A DNA stretch of 64,000 bases from Ophiosphaerella korrae (GCA_028456385.1 JALNQF010000121.1:62001-126000); one strand, 5' to 3'; shown: positions 35,090 to 49,200, counted from the first letter of the stretch. Numbers and translations are program-made. Notes: a model not told the origin generated them from the sequence alone.

Positions 35090-38000
35090 ATGGCCGACCA
35101 AGGACGTGGACGTGGACGTGGACGAGGCGGTGGTGGACAAGGCGGTGGTGGACGAGACGCAGGCCGTGGTTGTGGCGATAATTTCAATCGCGGAGGAGGA
35201 GACGGCGGTGGTCGTGGACGAGGAGCTGGAAACTTTTACAATAACAATGGTCCACCACGAGGTGCTCCCCGCGGTAGCCATGGTAGTGGCCGCGGAAGTG
35301 GTGGTGGGTTTAACAAGGATCCTCCCAAAGTCTTCGGGTGAGTATATCCAAGGGCTATATTGATGATGTTTCTCTAACTATTTCAACAGCGATGGCACTA
35401 ACATCCCTCAGCCTAATCCCGAAGTCATCAAGCTGGAGGATGCCATGGTTAAGGGTAACCTTTCTCGGGCAATGGCATCAACATCTTTGGACCCCAAACT
35501 TCCAATGCGTCCTGGCTATGGAAAAAATGGAAGAGCGATCGTTTTATACACCAATTACTTCGAACTGAAAGGAATTAACCCGAAGATGGATTTACACCGC
35601 TACTCGGTGGCCTTTCAACACCACCCTGATTTCCCAAAGGGTTTGCCAAAGGCAAGGAAGAAGCGTCTCATCCAGATGCTGTTGGAGATGGACCCCTTTG
35701 CTGGGATACCTGTTGCCAGTGATTGGGCACAACTCCTGGTTACCGCAAAGGAGATAAATATCCCTAAAAAGAAGACAGACAATCCAAAGGACAACGGCTT
35801 TTGGCCATTCCAGATCCAGTGGCACCCAGCCGACGGTACACCATTTCCCGCTCCGAGTGCTGATGAGCCGGAAGGGACCGAGAGAGCTCGCAGGAAAAAC
35901 ACACACCGAGTCCTAGTGGAGTTCATAGGAACTGTATCAATTCGGGAGCTGATAAATGACCTCGCGCGAAATTCCTCGAATTATCCGCTGAAGCTAGAAA
36001 CCATTCAAGCTTTGAATGTCATCATGACCCATGGCCCAAGTATCGAACCGAACGTAGCTACAGCCAGCGGCAATAAGTTCTATCCTTACCACGGTCATCC
36101 ACAGCTTGAGTACGCACAGCTTGATTCCGGACTACACGCTCTTCGTGGATACTTTTCTAGTGTCCGCACGAGTGTCAATCGCATCCTCGTCAATGTCAAT
36201 GTTGCGACGGGAGCCTTCTACAATCCAGGCCCTCTGCTTGATCTGATGAAAGAAGCTAATGGTGGGGGTCCACCGACGAACATGCCCCAACACTCCAAGA
36301 TGGCTGCTTTTGTCCGCAAGCTACGCTTTGAAACCAATTATATCATCGATACCGACAAGAATGGAAAGCCTAACAAGGACAAAAAGGGCCAGCCCATCAA
36401 GAAAAGAAAGGTTCACATCATTTCTAATCTTTCACGCTTTGGCCAGAATGCCACTAATGTCATGTTTGGCGAAGTCACTGCCAACGGCACCGTGGTACAG
36501 GTGACTATCCAGGATTATTTCAGGAATAAGTATGGCATCAGGCTTAGCTTTCCACAGGCTCCTCTAGTGAACTATGGGCCCGATAATGCTAAGGATGCAA
36601 AGTGGATACCAGCTGAGCTTTGCACCGTCTTACCTGGCCAGTTAGCAAAACGAATGCTGCTTGGTCCTCAGACAAGTGAGATGTAAGTAAACACCATGAA
36701 TGAAGCTTCTGTGCTTTTTAGAGAAACAGAAGGTCATTCAAGGAAAATTTTGGGACAGGCATGCTGATTATGTTGTCAGGATTCGGTTCGCCGCTCGTCG
36801 GCCTCATGCGAATGCCGAGTCGATCATTGGCAATGGCTTGAGCATAGCCAAAATCCGGCCAATAGCCAATGGACTCAACACGAGTTTGACACCATTTGGG
36901 ATCAAAGTTGATCCGTCGCTTCTAACGGTCCCTGGGCGAATCCTCGATGCTCCTAGGCTGCAATACAGAGGGCAATTGACCTGCTTGCCCTCAAATGGCT
37001 CCTGGAACTTGGATATAAAGAAAATTGGGCAAAAGCCATTTCGGACAGTCGGTAGGCTTGGCGAATGGAACACATTGTTGATCAACTCGGGCAACCGCGA
37101 CACGATTTACGGAGGAATGGATGCGACGATGGGCCACCTCCAAGCATTCCAACAAGCCTTGGACGTATATGGACTGAATCCTGGCCCTGTCCGGCCACCC
37201 CTCGTCCTCAATATTGGCTTCAACGATCTTCAGAACAAGAACATCGCAAAGGTTACAAGTGAAATCCGTGCAACTTTACGGAAAGGGTTCCCCAAGAAAC
37301 CAACCTTTCTCTTCGTGCTGCTGCCAAGTGATAATGCAGTTCTATACGACTGCATCAAATGGCTGTGCGATTGTGAGCTTGGCATACCAAGTGTTTGTAA
37401 CATTGGACAAAAATTCTCAAAGAGTGGTTTTGGTCAGCAGCAATACTTTGCGAACGTTGCGATGAAATTCAACCAAAAACTGGGTGGAGTCAACCACACC
37501 GTTGAACCGCAAAAGTTGGCTCCATTGGATGCCCAGACGATTGTATTTGGCGTGGACGTCACGCATCCCTCGCCGGGGAGCTCAGAAAAGGCGCCCAGTA
37601 TAGCAGGTGTCGTTGCATCAGTGGATAGTGTATTTTCACAGTATTTCGCAAGCATGCGTAGGCAGACGGGCCGTCAGGAAGTCGTCGACGAACTGGAGCA
37701 GATGATCGTTGAGCGTCTGAAAGTTTGGCAGAAGCGCAACCAGAATAGGCTGCCTAACAAAGTCATCGTTTATCGGGACGGTGTTTCAGAGGGCCAATAT
37801 CGAATTATTCTTGATACGGAATATCTTTCCTTCAAGAAAGCTTTCAGCCAGCTATATGGTGCTGAGGCTAAACACCCAAAAATTTCGATCATCGTTGTCG
37901 GCAAACGACACCACACGCGTTTCTACCCGGCGGCACTAGCTGGTACTGACGGGAAGACGGGCAATCCAATGCCTGGCACTGTTGTTGACCGTGGCGTTAC

Positions 38001-38328
38001 TGGCGAGAAGCTCTTTGACTTCTTCTTGCTCGCGCACCAAGGGCTTCAAGGCACGTCGAAGCCTGCGCACTATGTTGTCATCAAGGATGACATCAAGCTG
38101 GGCGCCGATCAGTTACAGGCACTTACACACAATTTGTGCTATACATTCGCTCGCGCCACGCGATCAGTCAGCGTCTGTCCGCCCGCGTACTATGCAGATT
38201 TACTGTGCGAGCGTGGACGTTGTTACCTCCAGGGAGTGCTGAAGGGCGATGGTGCCGAGAGCCTCACTACTGATTCGTGGAACAAGGACTGTAACCCGGC
38301 TCTTTTGGACACGATGTTCTATCTCTAA
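35090..38328 (+). CDS. Argonaute protein (QDE-2-like), RNA silencing
   Basis: Argonaute loads small RNAs and cuts or represses complementary transcripts. Three exons, 35090-35337, 35390-36682 and 36780-38328, give 1,029 residues; introns are GT-AG (52 and 97 nt). Residues 1-80 are Gly/Arg-rich with RG repeats, a likely target for arginine methylation. The N, linker and PAZ domains follow (PAZ about 360-490), then MID with FVLLPSDNAVLYDCIKWLCD and PIWI with FGVDVTHPSPG, IVYRDGVSEGQY and RSVSVCPPAYYADLL. Candidate catalytic residues are D773, D847 and D987, with E814 in RQEVVDEL as the glutamate finger; Asp in the last position is normal for fungal Argonautes. The protein should be slicer-competent. 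The C-terminus MFYL is conserved. It is the last gene before the AT-rich repeat block. Confidence 0.95.
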
Positions 38329-38948
38329 ACGTTCGTTGCACTGCATACCGGATTCCGATGATACATGGGAATCACTGAGCCATTCAGCGACTTTACGTCG
38401 CAAATATCGATATCAAGCATTGTTGTGAATTGCTGTGATACAGTAGTGTTTAGTTGCATGCTTTCACTGGCTATGAACAAATTCAACACTGTTCAAGAAG
38501 CGACGGCCATCTCAACATGGAGCCTGTCAGGATCCCCTTCTGTATTAGATAGGTGGTAGCACTAAGTAAAATATGGCTACAGTTCTTTGGCGCATTACAT
38601 TGTGATAGAAATTTATTCATTCCTATGTAGTGTATTGGCATCAATACTACTTGAATTGAAACACTACATGTTCTTCACATCGTGAGATGCGTTATTGACA
38701 ACTTTTATGAGTTGATTCTCGATTGCTGGGAATCTTCGCCATGGAAGTTGCCAGATAGGGGGCAGGTCAGTATAGCCCTTTGAGAAATAAACATTAGAAA
38801 CTCACTCCCAATTAATGCTAAAGTATGACCTTCAATCCAGCGTGGATCCTCATCTGTTGTTTCCTGTCTGGCACCGTGCCATCAGGAGGCAGGCCTAGTG
38901 CTGTTGACACTTGATCTAGTGTAGCACCTAGCATAGTTGAAATCTAAG
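38329..38948. other. 3' flank of Argonaute and transition towards the AT-rich block
   Basis: Base composition is still near normal and CpA/TpG are present, so this part is not heavily RIP-mutated. It should hold the Argonaute 3' untranslated region. No gene is seen. Confidence 0.55.
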
Positions 38949-38980
38949 CTAGTATTATAGGAAAAATCCTATAATATTAG
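38949..38980. repeat. Inverted repeat at the isochore boundary
   Basis: Two 13-base arms (38,949-38,961 and 38,968-38,980) pair with one mismatch around a six-base loop AAAAAT. It sits where the sequence changes from gene-like to AT-rich, and could be a MITE end or a hairpin. Confidence 0.6.
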
Positions 38981-40281
38981 TATTTATTATTAGGTTAAGT
39001 AGTACAGTAGGAGGAGTTGTCAGATGAGCTGGGTCACGAGCCAGCTTATGGGTTGATTCCGATGGCAATTGAGATGGCAATTGAGATGACGATGGCGATC
39101 GATCGGACACGCGCGCGCACGTGCGCCACTAGCTAAGCGAGCCAATCAGCAGATTCGGGAACTTTGGCGACGCACCAACTCACATCCCTTTGACAGGAGA
39201 GGAACTATCGGGCGCGAGAGTAATCAAAGAATCTCACGAAGGATATCAGTAGCAGCCAGAAGGCAGATAATAGACAGAGCACTGAATCAACTCAGTTCCA
39301 CTCAGTAAAATCAACCAATCACTTCTCTCAACCAGGTCATACGTGATATATCTAAAATCAGGCTCTTCTGAAAACTTCAGTATCCACCTCTAACAAAGCC
39401 GTTACGAAAAAAAACTTTTTATCAACCTGCAATAACCTGCTCTAATCTAACATTAGTAAACTTACTAAGAAGTTCTTTACACTACTATTGTATAGTAAAA
39501 GGTTAAACTTAAGCTACTATAGCTAGTATATATTACTTAATTATAATTGTTATAGTCTTGGCTCTACCTACACCTTAGCCTCTAGCTGTACCGGTAATGC
39601 AGCAATACCGTACAGACAACACAGCGTTAGCACAACGCTAGCGAAGAGTAGTAGTATATAACGAGGATAGGGAGTACTTCTTCTTCTTTCCTTTAAGATA
39701 CTTAATATAATCGTAACACCTACTACACATACATCTTAGGGCTAGTTCCTAATAATAATATCTACTTACACTACTTAAGAACCTTTTTAGTAAGCTTACT
39801 TCTTACTATACTATTAAACTAATTTACTAGTCGATTAGGGGCGTTGTAGTAGGAGCATAGAGGGTTAAGTTATAGCAAGGAGAGTAGTAATAGGTAGAGT
39901 AATTACTAACTACTTAGCGATTCCTTTAAAGGGCTTATATACCCTTCCCCTAGGGCTAACTACTCTAGGCTAACCTAAGATAGGGTAGTTCCTAACATTA
40001 TCCTCCCTTATAGGCCTAGATATCCTAGCTAAGTAAAAAGAAAGTTAACTTTAGCTATTCTAACCTACTTTAGGCTAATTTTAGCTCCTATAGGGTTATT
40101 AGTATATATTTCTTTAATCTTCTACTAAAAGTCTAATATAGAGTATTTTAAAGTAAATATATATTATAAAGTAAACTAAGATTTTATTTTTACTTTAATA
40201 ATTTTACTTTTACTTATACTTACTAATTTTATATATACGCGTACGCTAGCGTAAGATTATACTTAGCTTTAGCGTCTCTCT
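38981..40281. other. Mixed-composition boundary zone with no recognised gene
   Basis: The part from about 39,010 to 39,440 has normal GC and retains CpA and TpG; it includes a 12-bp tandem unit GATGGCAATTGA x2 (39,061-39,084) and a GC-alternating stretch at 39,107-39,126. From 39,440 to 40,281 the sequence becomes steadily more AT-rich. It may be a relic of another transposon or of gene-flanking DNA. No coding frame is supported. Confidence 0.45.
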
Positions 40282-40957
40282 TATTATAGGCGTAATAAGA
40301 GAAAACAAGATAAAGCTAATTAGTTCTAACTTAGGTACTAATAAAATATAGAGTAAGTAGGGTAATAACTTATAAGATAATAAACTTAACTAGGAAACTA
40401 ACTATAATAAGAATATATAATAGATTTATAAATTTATAATCTTAGTAAATATAAAGTTATAAAGTAAACTTTATAAATTTATAATTTTAGTAAATATAAA
40501 GTTATAAAGTAAACTTTATAAATTTATAATTTTAGTAAATATAAAGTTATAAAGTAAACTTTATAAATTTATAATTTTAGTAAATATAAAGTTATAAAGT
40601 AAACTTTATAAATTTATAATTTTAGTAAATATAAAGTTATAAAGTAAACTTTATAAATTTATAATCTTAGTAAATATAAAGTTATAAAGTAAACTTTATA
40701 AATTTATAATCTTAGTAAATATAAAGCTATAAAGTACTAAGAAAAGACTAAGTATATTGTTAATAGCGATATATACTATTAAAATAATATTAGTAATCTA
40801 ATCTTTAACTAAGAGTAATAATACTTAATATTATAAAAATCTTTTATTATTTATAGCCTATTACTTAATTACTATATAAGCTTTAATTATTAACTTCTAA
40901 TCTACTAATACTTCTAATAGTAGCTACTTATAGTTAATAATAAGTAACCTTATTATA
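40282..40957 (+). repeat. Gypsy LTR, plus orientation, lengthened by an internal minisatellite
   Basis: The outer parts match the other LTRs of this family (start TATTATAGG, end CTTATTATA). The middle is expanded by the 45-bp repeat listed next, so the LTR is about 676 bp instead of about 430. It meets the next LTR head to head. Confidence 0.7.
40422..40740 (+). repeat. 45-bp minisatellite, seven copies
   Basis: The marker TTAGTAAAT recurs at exact 45-base steps (40,442; 40,487; 40,532; 40,577; 40,622; 40,667; 40,712). Copies differ by only one or two bases. The unit resembles the 54-bp direct repeat inside other LTRs of the family (for example at 58,980-59,085). Confidence 0.92.
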
Positions 40958-41389
40958 ATAGGCCTCCTATCGTTAACTATAAGTATCTATCTAAGAGTTA
41001 GTAGATTAGGAAGTAATAATAAAAGCTTATATAGAAATCTATAATAACTATAAATAATAGAAGATATTTTACAACTATTTTATATTAGCGTTCTATAGTT
41101 AAGGAATTAAATTACTAATACTATCTTAATAATATATATCCTACTAACTATATACCTAGGCTTCTTAGCTAGCTTTATACTTCGTATTTACTAAGATTGT
41201 AAATCGCGAATTTATTACGTACTTAGCTTTATACTTTATATTTACTAAGATTATAAATTATAAATTTATTATATATCCTTATTATAGTTAGCTTCTTAGT
41301 TTAGCTTATTTCTTTATAAGTTATATACGTTGTTATCTATAGTAAGGCTAATTAGTTTAAATTAGTTTCTTCTTGTTATAACTATAATA
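40954..41389 (-). repeat. Gypsy LTR, minus orientation
   Basis: It matches the LTRs at 54,629-55,069 (same strand) and 58,859-59,298 (opposite strand) along its length, including the two-copy 54-bp internal repeat. Originally TG...CA ends now read TA...TA. Confidence 0.75.
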
Positions 41390-42775
41390 CTATTCTCCTC
41401 TCTAGATAGGTTCTTATTCTTCTATCTTAGGCCTAAAGTTATTAGTCTAGTTTCTTTATTTATTTCTAGTTTTTTATTATTCTCTATATCTTCGCGTTCT
41501 AATTATAATAAACTCTTTCTTATTACTTACGTTACTTATAATAGAGTTAAGATATTTCCTTACGCCTATTATACTTAGTTAAAGCTTACTTATCTTATAT
41601 CTTTAAAAGATAGTAAATACTATAATAAGTGTATCTTAGCTAATATTTAATATAAGTATACGCTATTAGGTATCTCTCTTATAGAGTATAAGTATTTAAT
41701 TATTATATAGTCTCCTCTTACTAAGTTATATAAGGCGAGCTATTAACTAAGCTTAAGAGATACTATTATTATAGCTTATAGAAGCTAAAGCTAAGTATAA
41801 GCTAACTTTATATAAGCTAGTAGATCTTTATTCTTATATTAAGTATCTTTATAAAATAAAAGCTTATAATAATACTAAATTATCTAAATAGTCTTGTACT
41901 TTAAAGGCTAAGATAGACTTTAAAGATATAGTTCTAGCTACTCTAGCTCTTATTACTTTAGACGTTTTTAATACTTCTTTATATAGTACTAGTAGTACTA
42001 ATCTTTTTAGTTTACTATAAAGTAGTCTAGAGAGTTTTAACTTTAGTAGTCTTCTAGTTTCTTAAAGTAATTAAGATTATTTTTAGGTTTCTATATCTTT
42101 TCTTATAGTTATCTTTTTTTATTTATACTTATCTATTCTATTAAATAGTAGTTTCTTCTATTATAGAACTAGTACTATAAGATTTTTTTAACTTCTTATT
42201 CTTCTTATTCTTTATACGTATCTACTTTATATACTAGTAGTTTTACGTTTTATAGTACTTATTCTAGTAAAGCTATATAAAATATTAGGTATATTTTTAT
42301 CTTATTTAGTAGCTTTAATTTAAATATAACTAGTATAACTTCTTTTTTAATTTTATATAGTCTTATCTTAATATAGTCTAATTTTAAGCTTAGTCTTTTA
42401 CTCTTAATATTTTTCTATACTAACTATACTTTTTCTCTTTTTTTAAATTAGAGTCTTTTTTTATACTTCTTATTATAGTACTTAGCTATTTAATTATATA
42501 AGAATTCTATATCTAATCTTAGTTACTTATATATATCTTTAAGTCTATTAGTAAAGTTTTTTCTTCTTAGAGACTAAAATATCTAGTTTCTTAGTATTTA
42601 ATATATATTAGGTTTAAATCTATAGTTTATAAAAAAAAGTAATACTCTTATTACTATATTTTTTATACTATTATATACTAACTATACTATAAGTAGTAGT
42701 TATACCTAATTATTCTAGTTATAGTTAAGGTAGTATCTTAAGTACTATTTTACTATCTAATTTATTTATTCTAAC
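41390..42775 (-). pseudogene. 3' internal fragment of a gypsy element (truncated copy)
   Basis: This segment runs parallel to 43,205-44,632 in the complete element, that is the part between the LTR and the integrase core. It stops abruptly at the LTR of the complete element, which appears to have inserted here. All frames are broken. Confidence 0.7.
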
Positions 42776-43204
42776 TATTATAAGCTACTTATTATTAACT
42801 ATAAGTACTTATCTTAAAAGAGTTAGTAGATTATAAAGTAATAGTAAAAGCTTAAAAGTAATCTATAATAACTATAAATAATAGAAGATATTTTATAACT
42901 ATCTTATATTAGCGTTCTATAGTTAAAAGATTAAATTACTAATACTATCCTGATAATATATATTATTACTAACTATATACTTCTTATAATCTATAATCTA
43001 TAGTTACTAAGACTAGTAGATTATAGATTATCTTAATTTATAATCTATTAATACTAAGAATCTATAGATTATAGATTACTCTAGGTATCCTAGTTATATA
43101 TAGTTTCCTAATTAAGATTATTACTTTACTTATCTTATACTTTATTAGTACCTAAGTTAAGACTAATTAGTTCTATCTTAATTCTTTCTATTATACCTAT
43201 AATA
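42776..43204 (-). repeat. 3' LTR of the complete element
   Basis: It is 429 bp long and co-linear with the LTR at 49,379-49,807. Differences between the two are mostly C/T and G/A. The middle contains the inverted motif AATCTATAATCTATAG. Confidence 0.85.
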
Positions 43205-46200
43205 CTATCTCTCTCTCTAAGTAGGTCTTAGTTTACCTATTCTAGAGCTAGAGTTATTAGTCTAGTTTTTTTATTAATATAAAGTTCTTTATTTTCTCTT
43301 ATACTTATCTTATTTATATACTATTACTATCTTCTTACTAATTATATATTACGTAATAGTATTAAAATATTTCTTTATTCTTGTTATACTTCTTTTAAGT
43401 TAAACTCTAAATCCTTTCCTTATATTATTTCTATAAATAATAGTAAAGCTTATAAAGTATATATTTATATAAATATACGTAGTTATTATAATATATCTAG
43501 TATCTCTCTTTCTAAGTATACGTTTATTATACTTATTCTTATATCTAAGCTTAATAATAATAGGGAAAGCTATTAACTAAACTTAAGAGAAATTACTATC
43601 TTAAATTATAAAAGCTAAAGCTAAGTATAAGTGTATCTAAGAGCTTACGTAGAGTAAGCTAATAAAGAATTAAGCTTATCTCTCTTATCTTTATAAGATA
43701 AAGGCTTTAAATAATAAAAAATTAGCTAAGTAGTTAGTAGCTCTAGAAGCTAAGCTAGATCTAGATAAGGCGTTTAGTATTACTATAGTAGGTCCTACGC
43801 TAAACATTCCTATTATTTCTTTATCTATTATTAGTAGTGTTAGTTCTTTTAGTTTACTACTAGGCGTTCTAGAGAGTTTTAACTTTAGTAGTCTTTTAGT
43901 TTCTTAAAGTAATTAAGATTATCTTCTAGTTCTTATATTTTTTCCTATAGTTATCTCTTTTTATCTATTCTTATCTATTCTACTAAGTAGTAGTTTCTTT
44001 TATTATAGAACTAGTACTATAAGATTTCTTTAACTTCTTATTCTTCTTATTCTCTATATATATTTACTTTATATACTAGTAGTTCTATATTCTATAGTAC
44101 TTATTCTAGTAGAGCTACGTAAAACGTTAGGTATATCTTTATTTTACTTAGTAGCTTTAGTTTAAATATAACTAGTATAACTTCTTTTTCTACTTTATAT
44201 AGTTTTATTTTAACGTAGTCTAATTTTAAACTTAGTTATTTACTCTTAATATTTTTCTATACTAACTATACTTTTTCTTTCTCTCTAAATTAAGGTTCTT
44301 CTTTATACTTCTTGTTATAGTACTTTACTATTTAATTGTATAAGAATTCTATATCTTATCTTAGTTAATTGTATATATCTTTAAGTCTATTAGTAAAGTT
44401 TTCTCTTTTTAAAGACTAAAATATCTAGTTTCTTAGTATTTAGTATATATTAAGTTTAAATCTATAGTTTATAAAGAAAAGTAATATTCTTATTACTATA
44501 TTCTTTGCGCTATTATATACTAACTATACTATAAGTAATAACTATACCTAATTATTCTAGTTATAGTTAAAGTAGTATCTTAGGTATTATTTTACTATCT
44601 AATTTATTTATTCTAACTATCTATCTATCTATAAGTAATATACTATAGATATTATATATTATATTCTTAATTACGCTACTATTATTCTCTATAGTTTTAA
44701 TATAAACTATATATCTCTATCTATAATAATTTTATTTAGTAGTCTATATTAACTAATTACTATTCCTAAGACCTAGTATATAATAATATCTATTTTACTT
44801 TTCTCTTTATATAGTCTAAAGTATATATACTTTATAAGTTTATCTACTATTATTAGAATTCTATTATATTTAGCTCCTAATATTAAGTTCTTAGATTTAA
44901 GTAACTTTATAATAAAGTCTATTATAATAACTCTCTATAGTTATTCTAGTACTTCTACTAGTTATAATATTCTATATAGTACGTATCTATTATATTTATT
45001 CCTATAGTATTCTATATAATCTTTTAGTACTTCTATTACTAGTTATCTTACTTTTAGAATATAGTAGTCTTGTAGTAGTCTATCTAATATTTTCTCTATT
45101 CCTTAGTAACTATATACTAGTAATTTATAGAATTATTATATAAATTCTTTTTAAATTTTCTTTAGAATATATATTCTTCTATAGGCTTATATAAATCTTT
45201 TTTAGATTTCTAGCTTTTTTATTTCTTTAGATACTTTTTATATTATTTTCTAAATCTATTTATCTAGTTTACTACTTATTCTTTTAAGTATTATAGCTAT
45301 TTTAGGTATATTTAGAACTAAGTATCTTTTCTTATTCTTAACTAAAACTATACTAGTAGTACTTACTTCTCTCTATAAGTCTAGTCTTTTACTAAGAGTA
45401 TCTATAAACTAATTATCTTTCCTTTTTATATATATAATTTCTATATTAAATATTAATAGGAATTCCTACTATCTTATATAGTATTATATTAGTTTTTTAT
45501 TTATTATAAATTCTATAAGATTCTTATAGTCTATATAGACCTTTATCTAATACTTTACTCTTTATAAGTATATTCTCTATTATTTAAATACTTTATAGAT
45601 TTCTAGTATTTCTTTATTATAGATTAGGTAGTTAAGTTCTACTATTTTTATCTTTTTAGAGAAGTACTTAACTAAGTATTTTTTTTTAGTTTTTAGGTCT
45701 TCTTATATTAGTACTATTCTATAGACTAAATTAGATACGTCTATTTTTACTATTACTAGTAGGTCTAGGTTATATATTCTAATAACTAGGTTTTCTATAA
45801 ACTTCTTTTTAATTATATTAAATACTTTATTATATTCTTCTATCTATTTAAATAGCGTATCTTTCTTTATAAGTTTTATAATTAGTTTTATATCTTTAGA
45901 ATATCTTATTATTAACTTTCTATAAAAGTTAGCTAGTCTATAAAATTATTATATTTCTTTTAGGTTTTTAGGTGTTAGCTATTTATTAATTAAGCTAATC
46001 TTTTCTAGATTAATCTTAATCTTTCCTAGTTTAATAATAAATCTAAGGAAGTCTATTTCCTTTATATAGAACTTATATTTTCTTATTTTAAAATATAGTT
46101 TATTTTCTACTAGTTTCTCTAGTACTTTATATATATACTATATATATTCTTCCTCTATTTCTAAAAATATAAAGATATTATCTAAGTATATAAATATAAA

Positions 46201-49200
46201 TATATCTAAGTACTTTCTTAGTACTATATTAATTCTTTCTTAAAATACTACTAGTATATTTATTAAGCTAAATAGTATAACTAGATACTTATATAGTCTA
46301 TATTGTATTCTAAATACTATTTTCTATTTATTACCTTTTTTAATTCTAATTTAGTAGTAGGCGTTCTAGATATCTAATTTTATAAAGATCTTTACTTTTT
46401 ATAGTCTATCTTGTATTTTATTTATTTATAGTAGTAGGTATTAGTTCTTATTTATAATTATGTTAGTTTTTTTAAAATCTACGTAAGGTCTTTTATTACT
46501 TATTTCTTTTTTATCTATAAATATTAGTTTATATACTACTAAGGATTTAGATTCTATTATCTATCTTTTTTTTATTACGTTCTAGATAAATACTTACTTA
46601 ATTTTAGATTCTTCTTCTATTTTTTAGTAGACTAAGCTCTATCTTATATTTTTACCTTCTTCTAGTTCTATTACTAAGTCTTATAGTTAATATTCTAGAA
46701 GGTATTCTTCTAGCTCTATAAGCTATTTTTCTTATTTCTTATATTTTTTAAGAAATTCTCTTTTATAAGTACTTATATTAGCTTTTAATATATCTATTTT
46801 ACTATAGCTAATTTTTCTTAATTTCTAATTAATATATAGGTTAGTTATCTATAACTATAGTATACTTAATATTATATCCTATTTATTATTAATTATTATT
46901 ATATCTATAACTATATTCTTAATTATTATCCCTTTTAATTTAAGTATTAAGAGAACTATTTTAAACCTAATAAGTTCTTAGAATAGTTTTCCTTTAATTA
47001 TACTTAGTTATTAAAAGTATTTCTTTATTATATACTTTATTCTTTATCTTTCTATAAATTTCTTTAATATAAAGTTTCTTATAGCTTTACTATTAATTAT
47101 TAATTATACTTTCTTTCTTTAGTATATACTTATTTTTATAATATATAAGCCTCTTATACCTTCTAACTTTTTTTACTTTAGTATCTTTATAAATTATCTA
47201 TCTTTTTAGAGCTATAACTTTATTTTAAGTTTATATATTTTATATTTTAGATATTTATTATTTATATATTTATACTATAGTCCTCTTTAGACGTATTTCT
47301 TAGTTAGCTTAAGTCTAGGTCTTACTACTACGTATCTATCTTCTAAGATTATTTTTTATCCTTAGATATTTTTTACTAGAATTACTCTTATATAATTATA
47401 GCCTCTTCTCTTTATAAGCTATATATTATTATTTACTTTAGAGTTTCTATATATAATATAATTCTTATCTAAGTATAATATCTATAATACTTTAAAGTAT
47501 ACTAAGTACTTTAGATCTATTATCTTATTATCTCTTTCTTAGTATTTACTTTTACTAGGTATATCTATTATTAAGATATAGTATACTATTAGTACTCTAA
47601 GTATATAAGCTTTATTAATCTATTGCGTTCTTTTTATAAAGTACTACTATTCTCTCTATATAAGTATTCTTTTTACTATAACTATATATTACTTTATTTA
47701 TTCTTAAAATAGTATAAACTTTATTTCTTTAAGATTATATTCTTTCTATTCTTTATACGCTTCCTTTATACTTATAACTATTAAGTATATCTAAATAAAC
47801 TTCTATTTTTTATTTTACTCCTTTATATCTATTATTATTTAGCTATTATAGCTATATATTATTAGCTAGGTATACTCTATACTTCTTATACTAACTTATT
47901 TCTTACTTCTTTATAGTCTTTTAGAGGTAGTTATAGTAGTCTCTTTATTTAGTACTAGCTTTTTAGCCTAAATTAATAGTACTAGAGGCTCTTCTCTTTC
48001 TAAATCTTCTATTAGTAAGTCTATTACTTAGGCTATTTCTTCTAGCTAAGCTTTTATTCTTTCTTTTATTATAGCTACTCTATATTTCTATTTTTATAAG
48101 AACTATACTACTCTTTACTTACTAGAAAGATATATATAGTAGTTATTATTATAATAAAAGGTCTAATAGAGTATTATATATTATACTTCTTTACTCCTAG
48201 CTACTTTCTTTTAAGGTTTAGCCTATACTTATAGTACTTCTTTCTTCTTCTTAGTTATTTTTAACTAAGTTTCTTTTTTTAGGTTTTTATTTTTATAATC
48301 TTTTATAAAGTATCTTAGTTTCTTATATTTATAGTATACTATATCTTTTTTTAACTTAGATTTATAGTTCTTTATATAGTAGCCTAGTTTACTATAGTTA
48401 AAGTATATAAAGTCTTTATTCTTTCTTTTCTTCTTATCTTTATTAGTATTAAAGACTATAGAGTCTCTCTTATTATAATTCTAGGTATAACCTCTATATT
48501 TATTTTTCTTCTATTCTTAAAGATTATTATTAATTTATATTACTTATTACTTTAAAGCTTCTAGTGTTCGTAGTTTTTCTATATATATTATCTTATATCT
48601 AATCTTAGAATTAAGTCCTTATTTAAATCGTAATATTAAAGCTAACTTATTCTATTTAGTGTTTTATAATAGTTATTTAAACTATAATATATACTTAGAA
48701 ATACTCTAGTTCTATATAAGCTTCTCTAGCTACTCTTTAGCTTATTAGGTAATATCTATATCTTTAAACGCTACTCTTATTTATTTTATAAAGTATTTAT
48801 AACTTCTAAAAATAGCTTTAGTTTTATCTTTCTAGGTTATTAGAGAATATATTATATAATTAGTCTAGTATAGCTTATACTATCTTATTACGTCTTCTTT
48901 AAGGTATAATCTAATATATATTTCTTTCTTTTCTTCTATATTAAAGTATAGTACTTATATATCTATCTAGAGTTATACTAATATAATAAAGGGTTTTAGT
49001 TTCTCCTTTATTCTATTAAATTTCTTAAAGATAGGTATCTTTAGTAGTTTCTTTATTATACTTATTTCTAGCTATTAAGTAATTAGTTCTATTTAGTTCT
49101 ATCCTTAGATAATAGCTTTAATCTATACCTTATTTTATTTTGTATAATCTTATAGTTCTCTATTCTATATCTCTAAGGTATTAATTACTATCTTTATATC

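Noticed and set aside
40422..40740. CRISPR-like array
   Set aside because: The units abut with no unique spacers, and the host is a eukaryote; it is a simple minisatellite.
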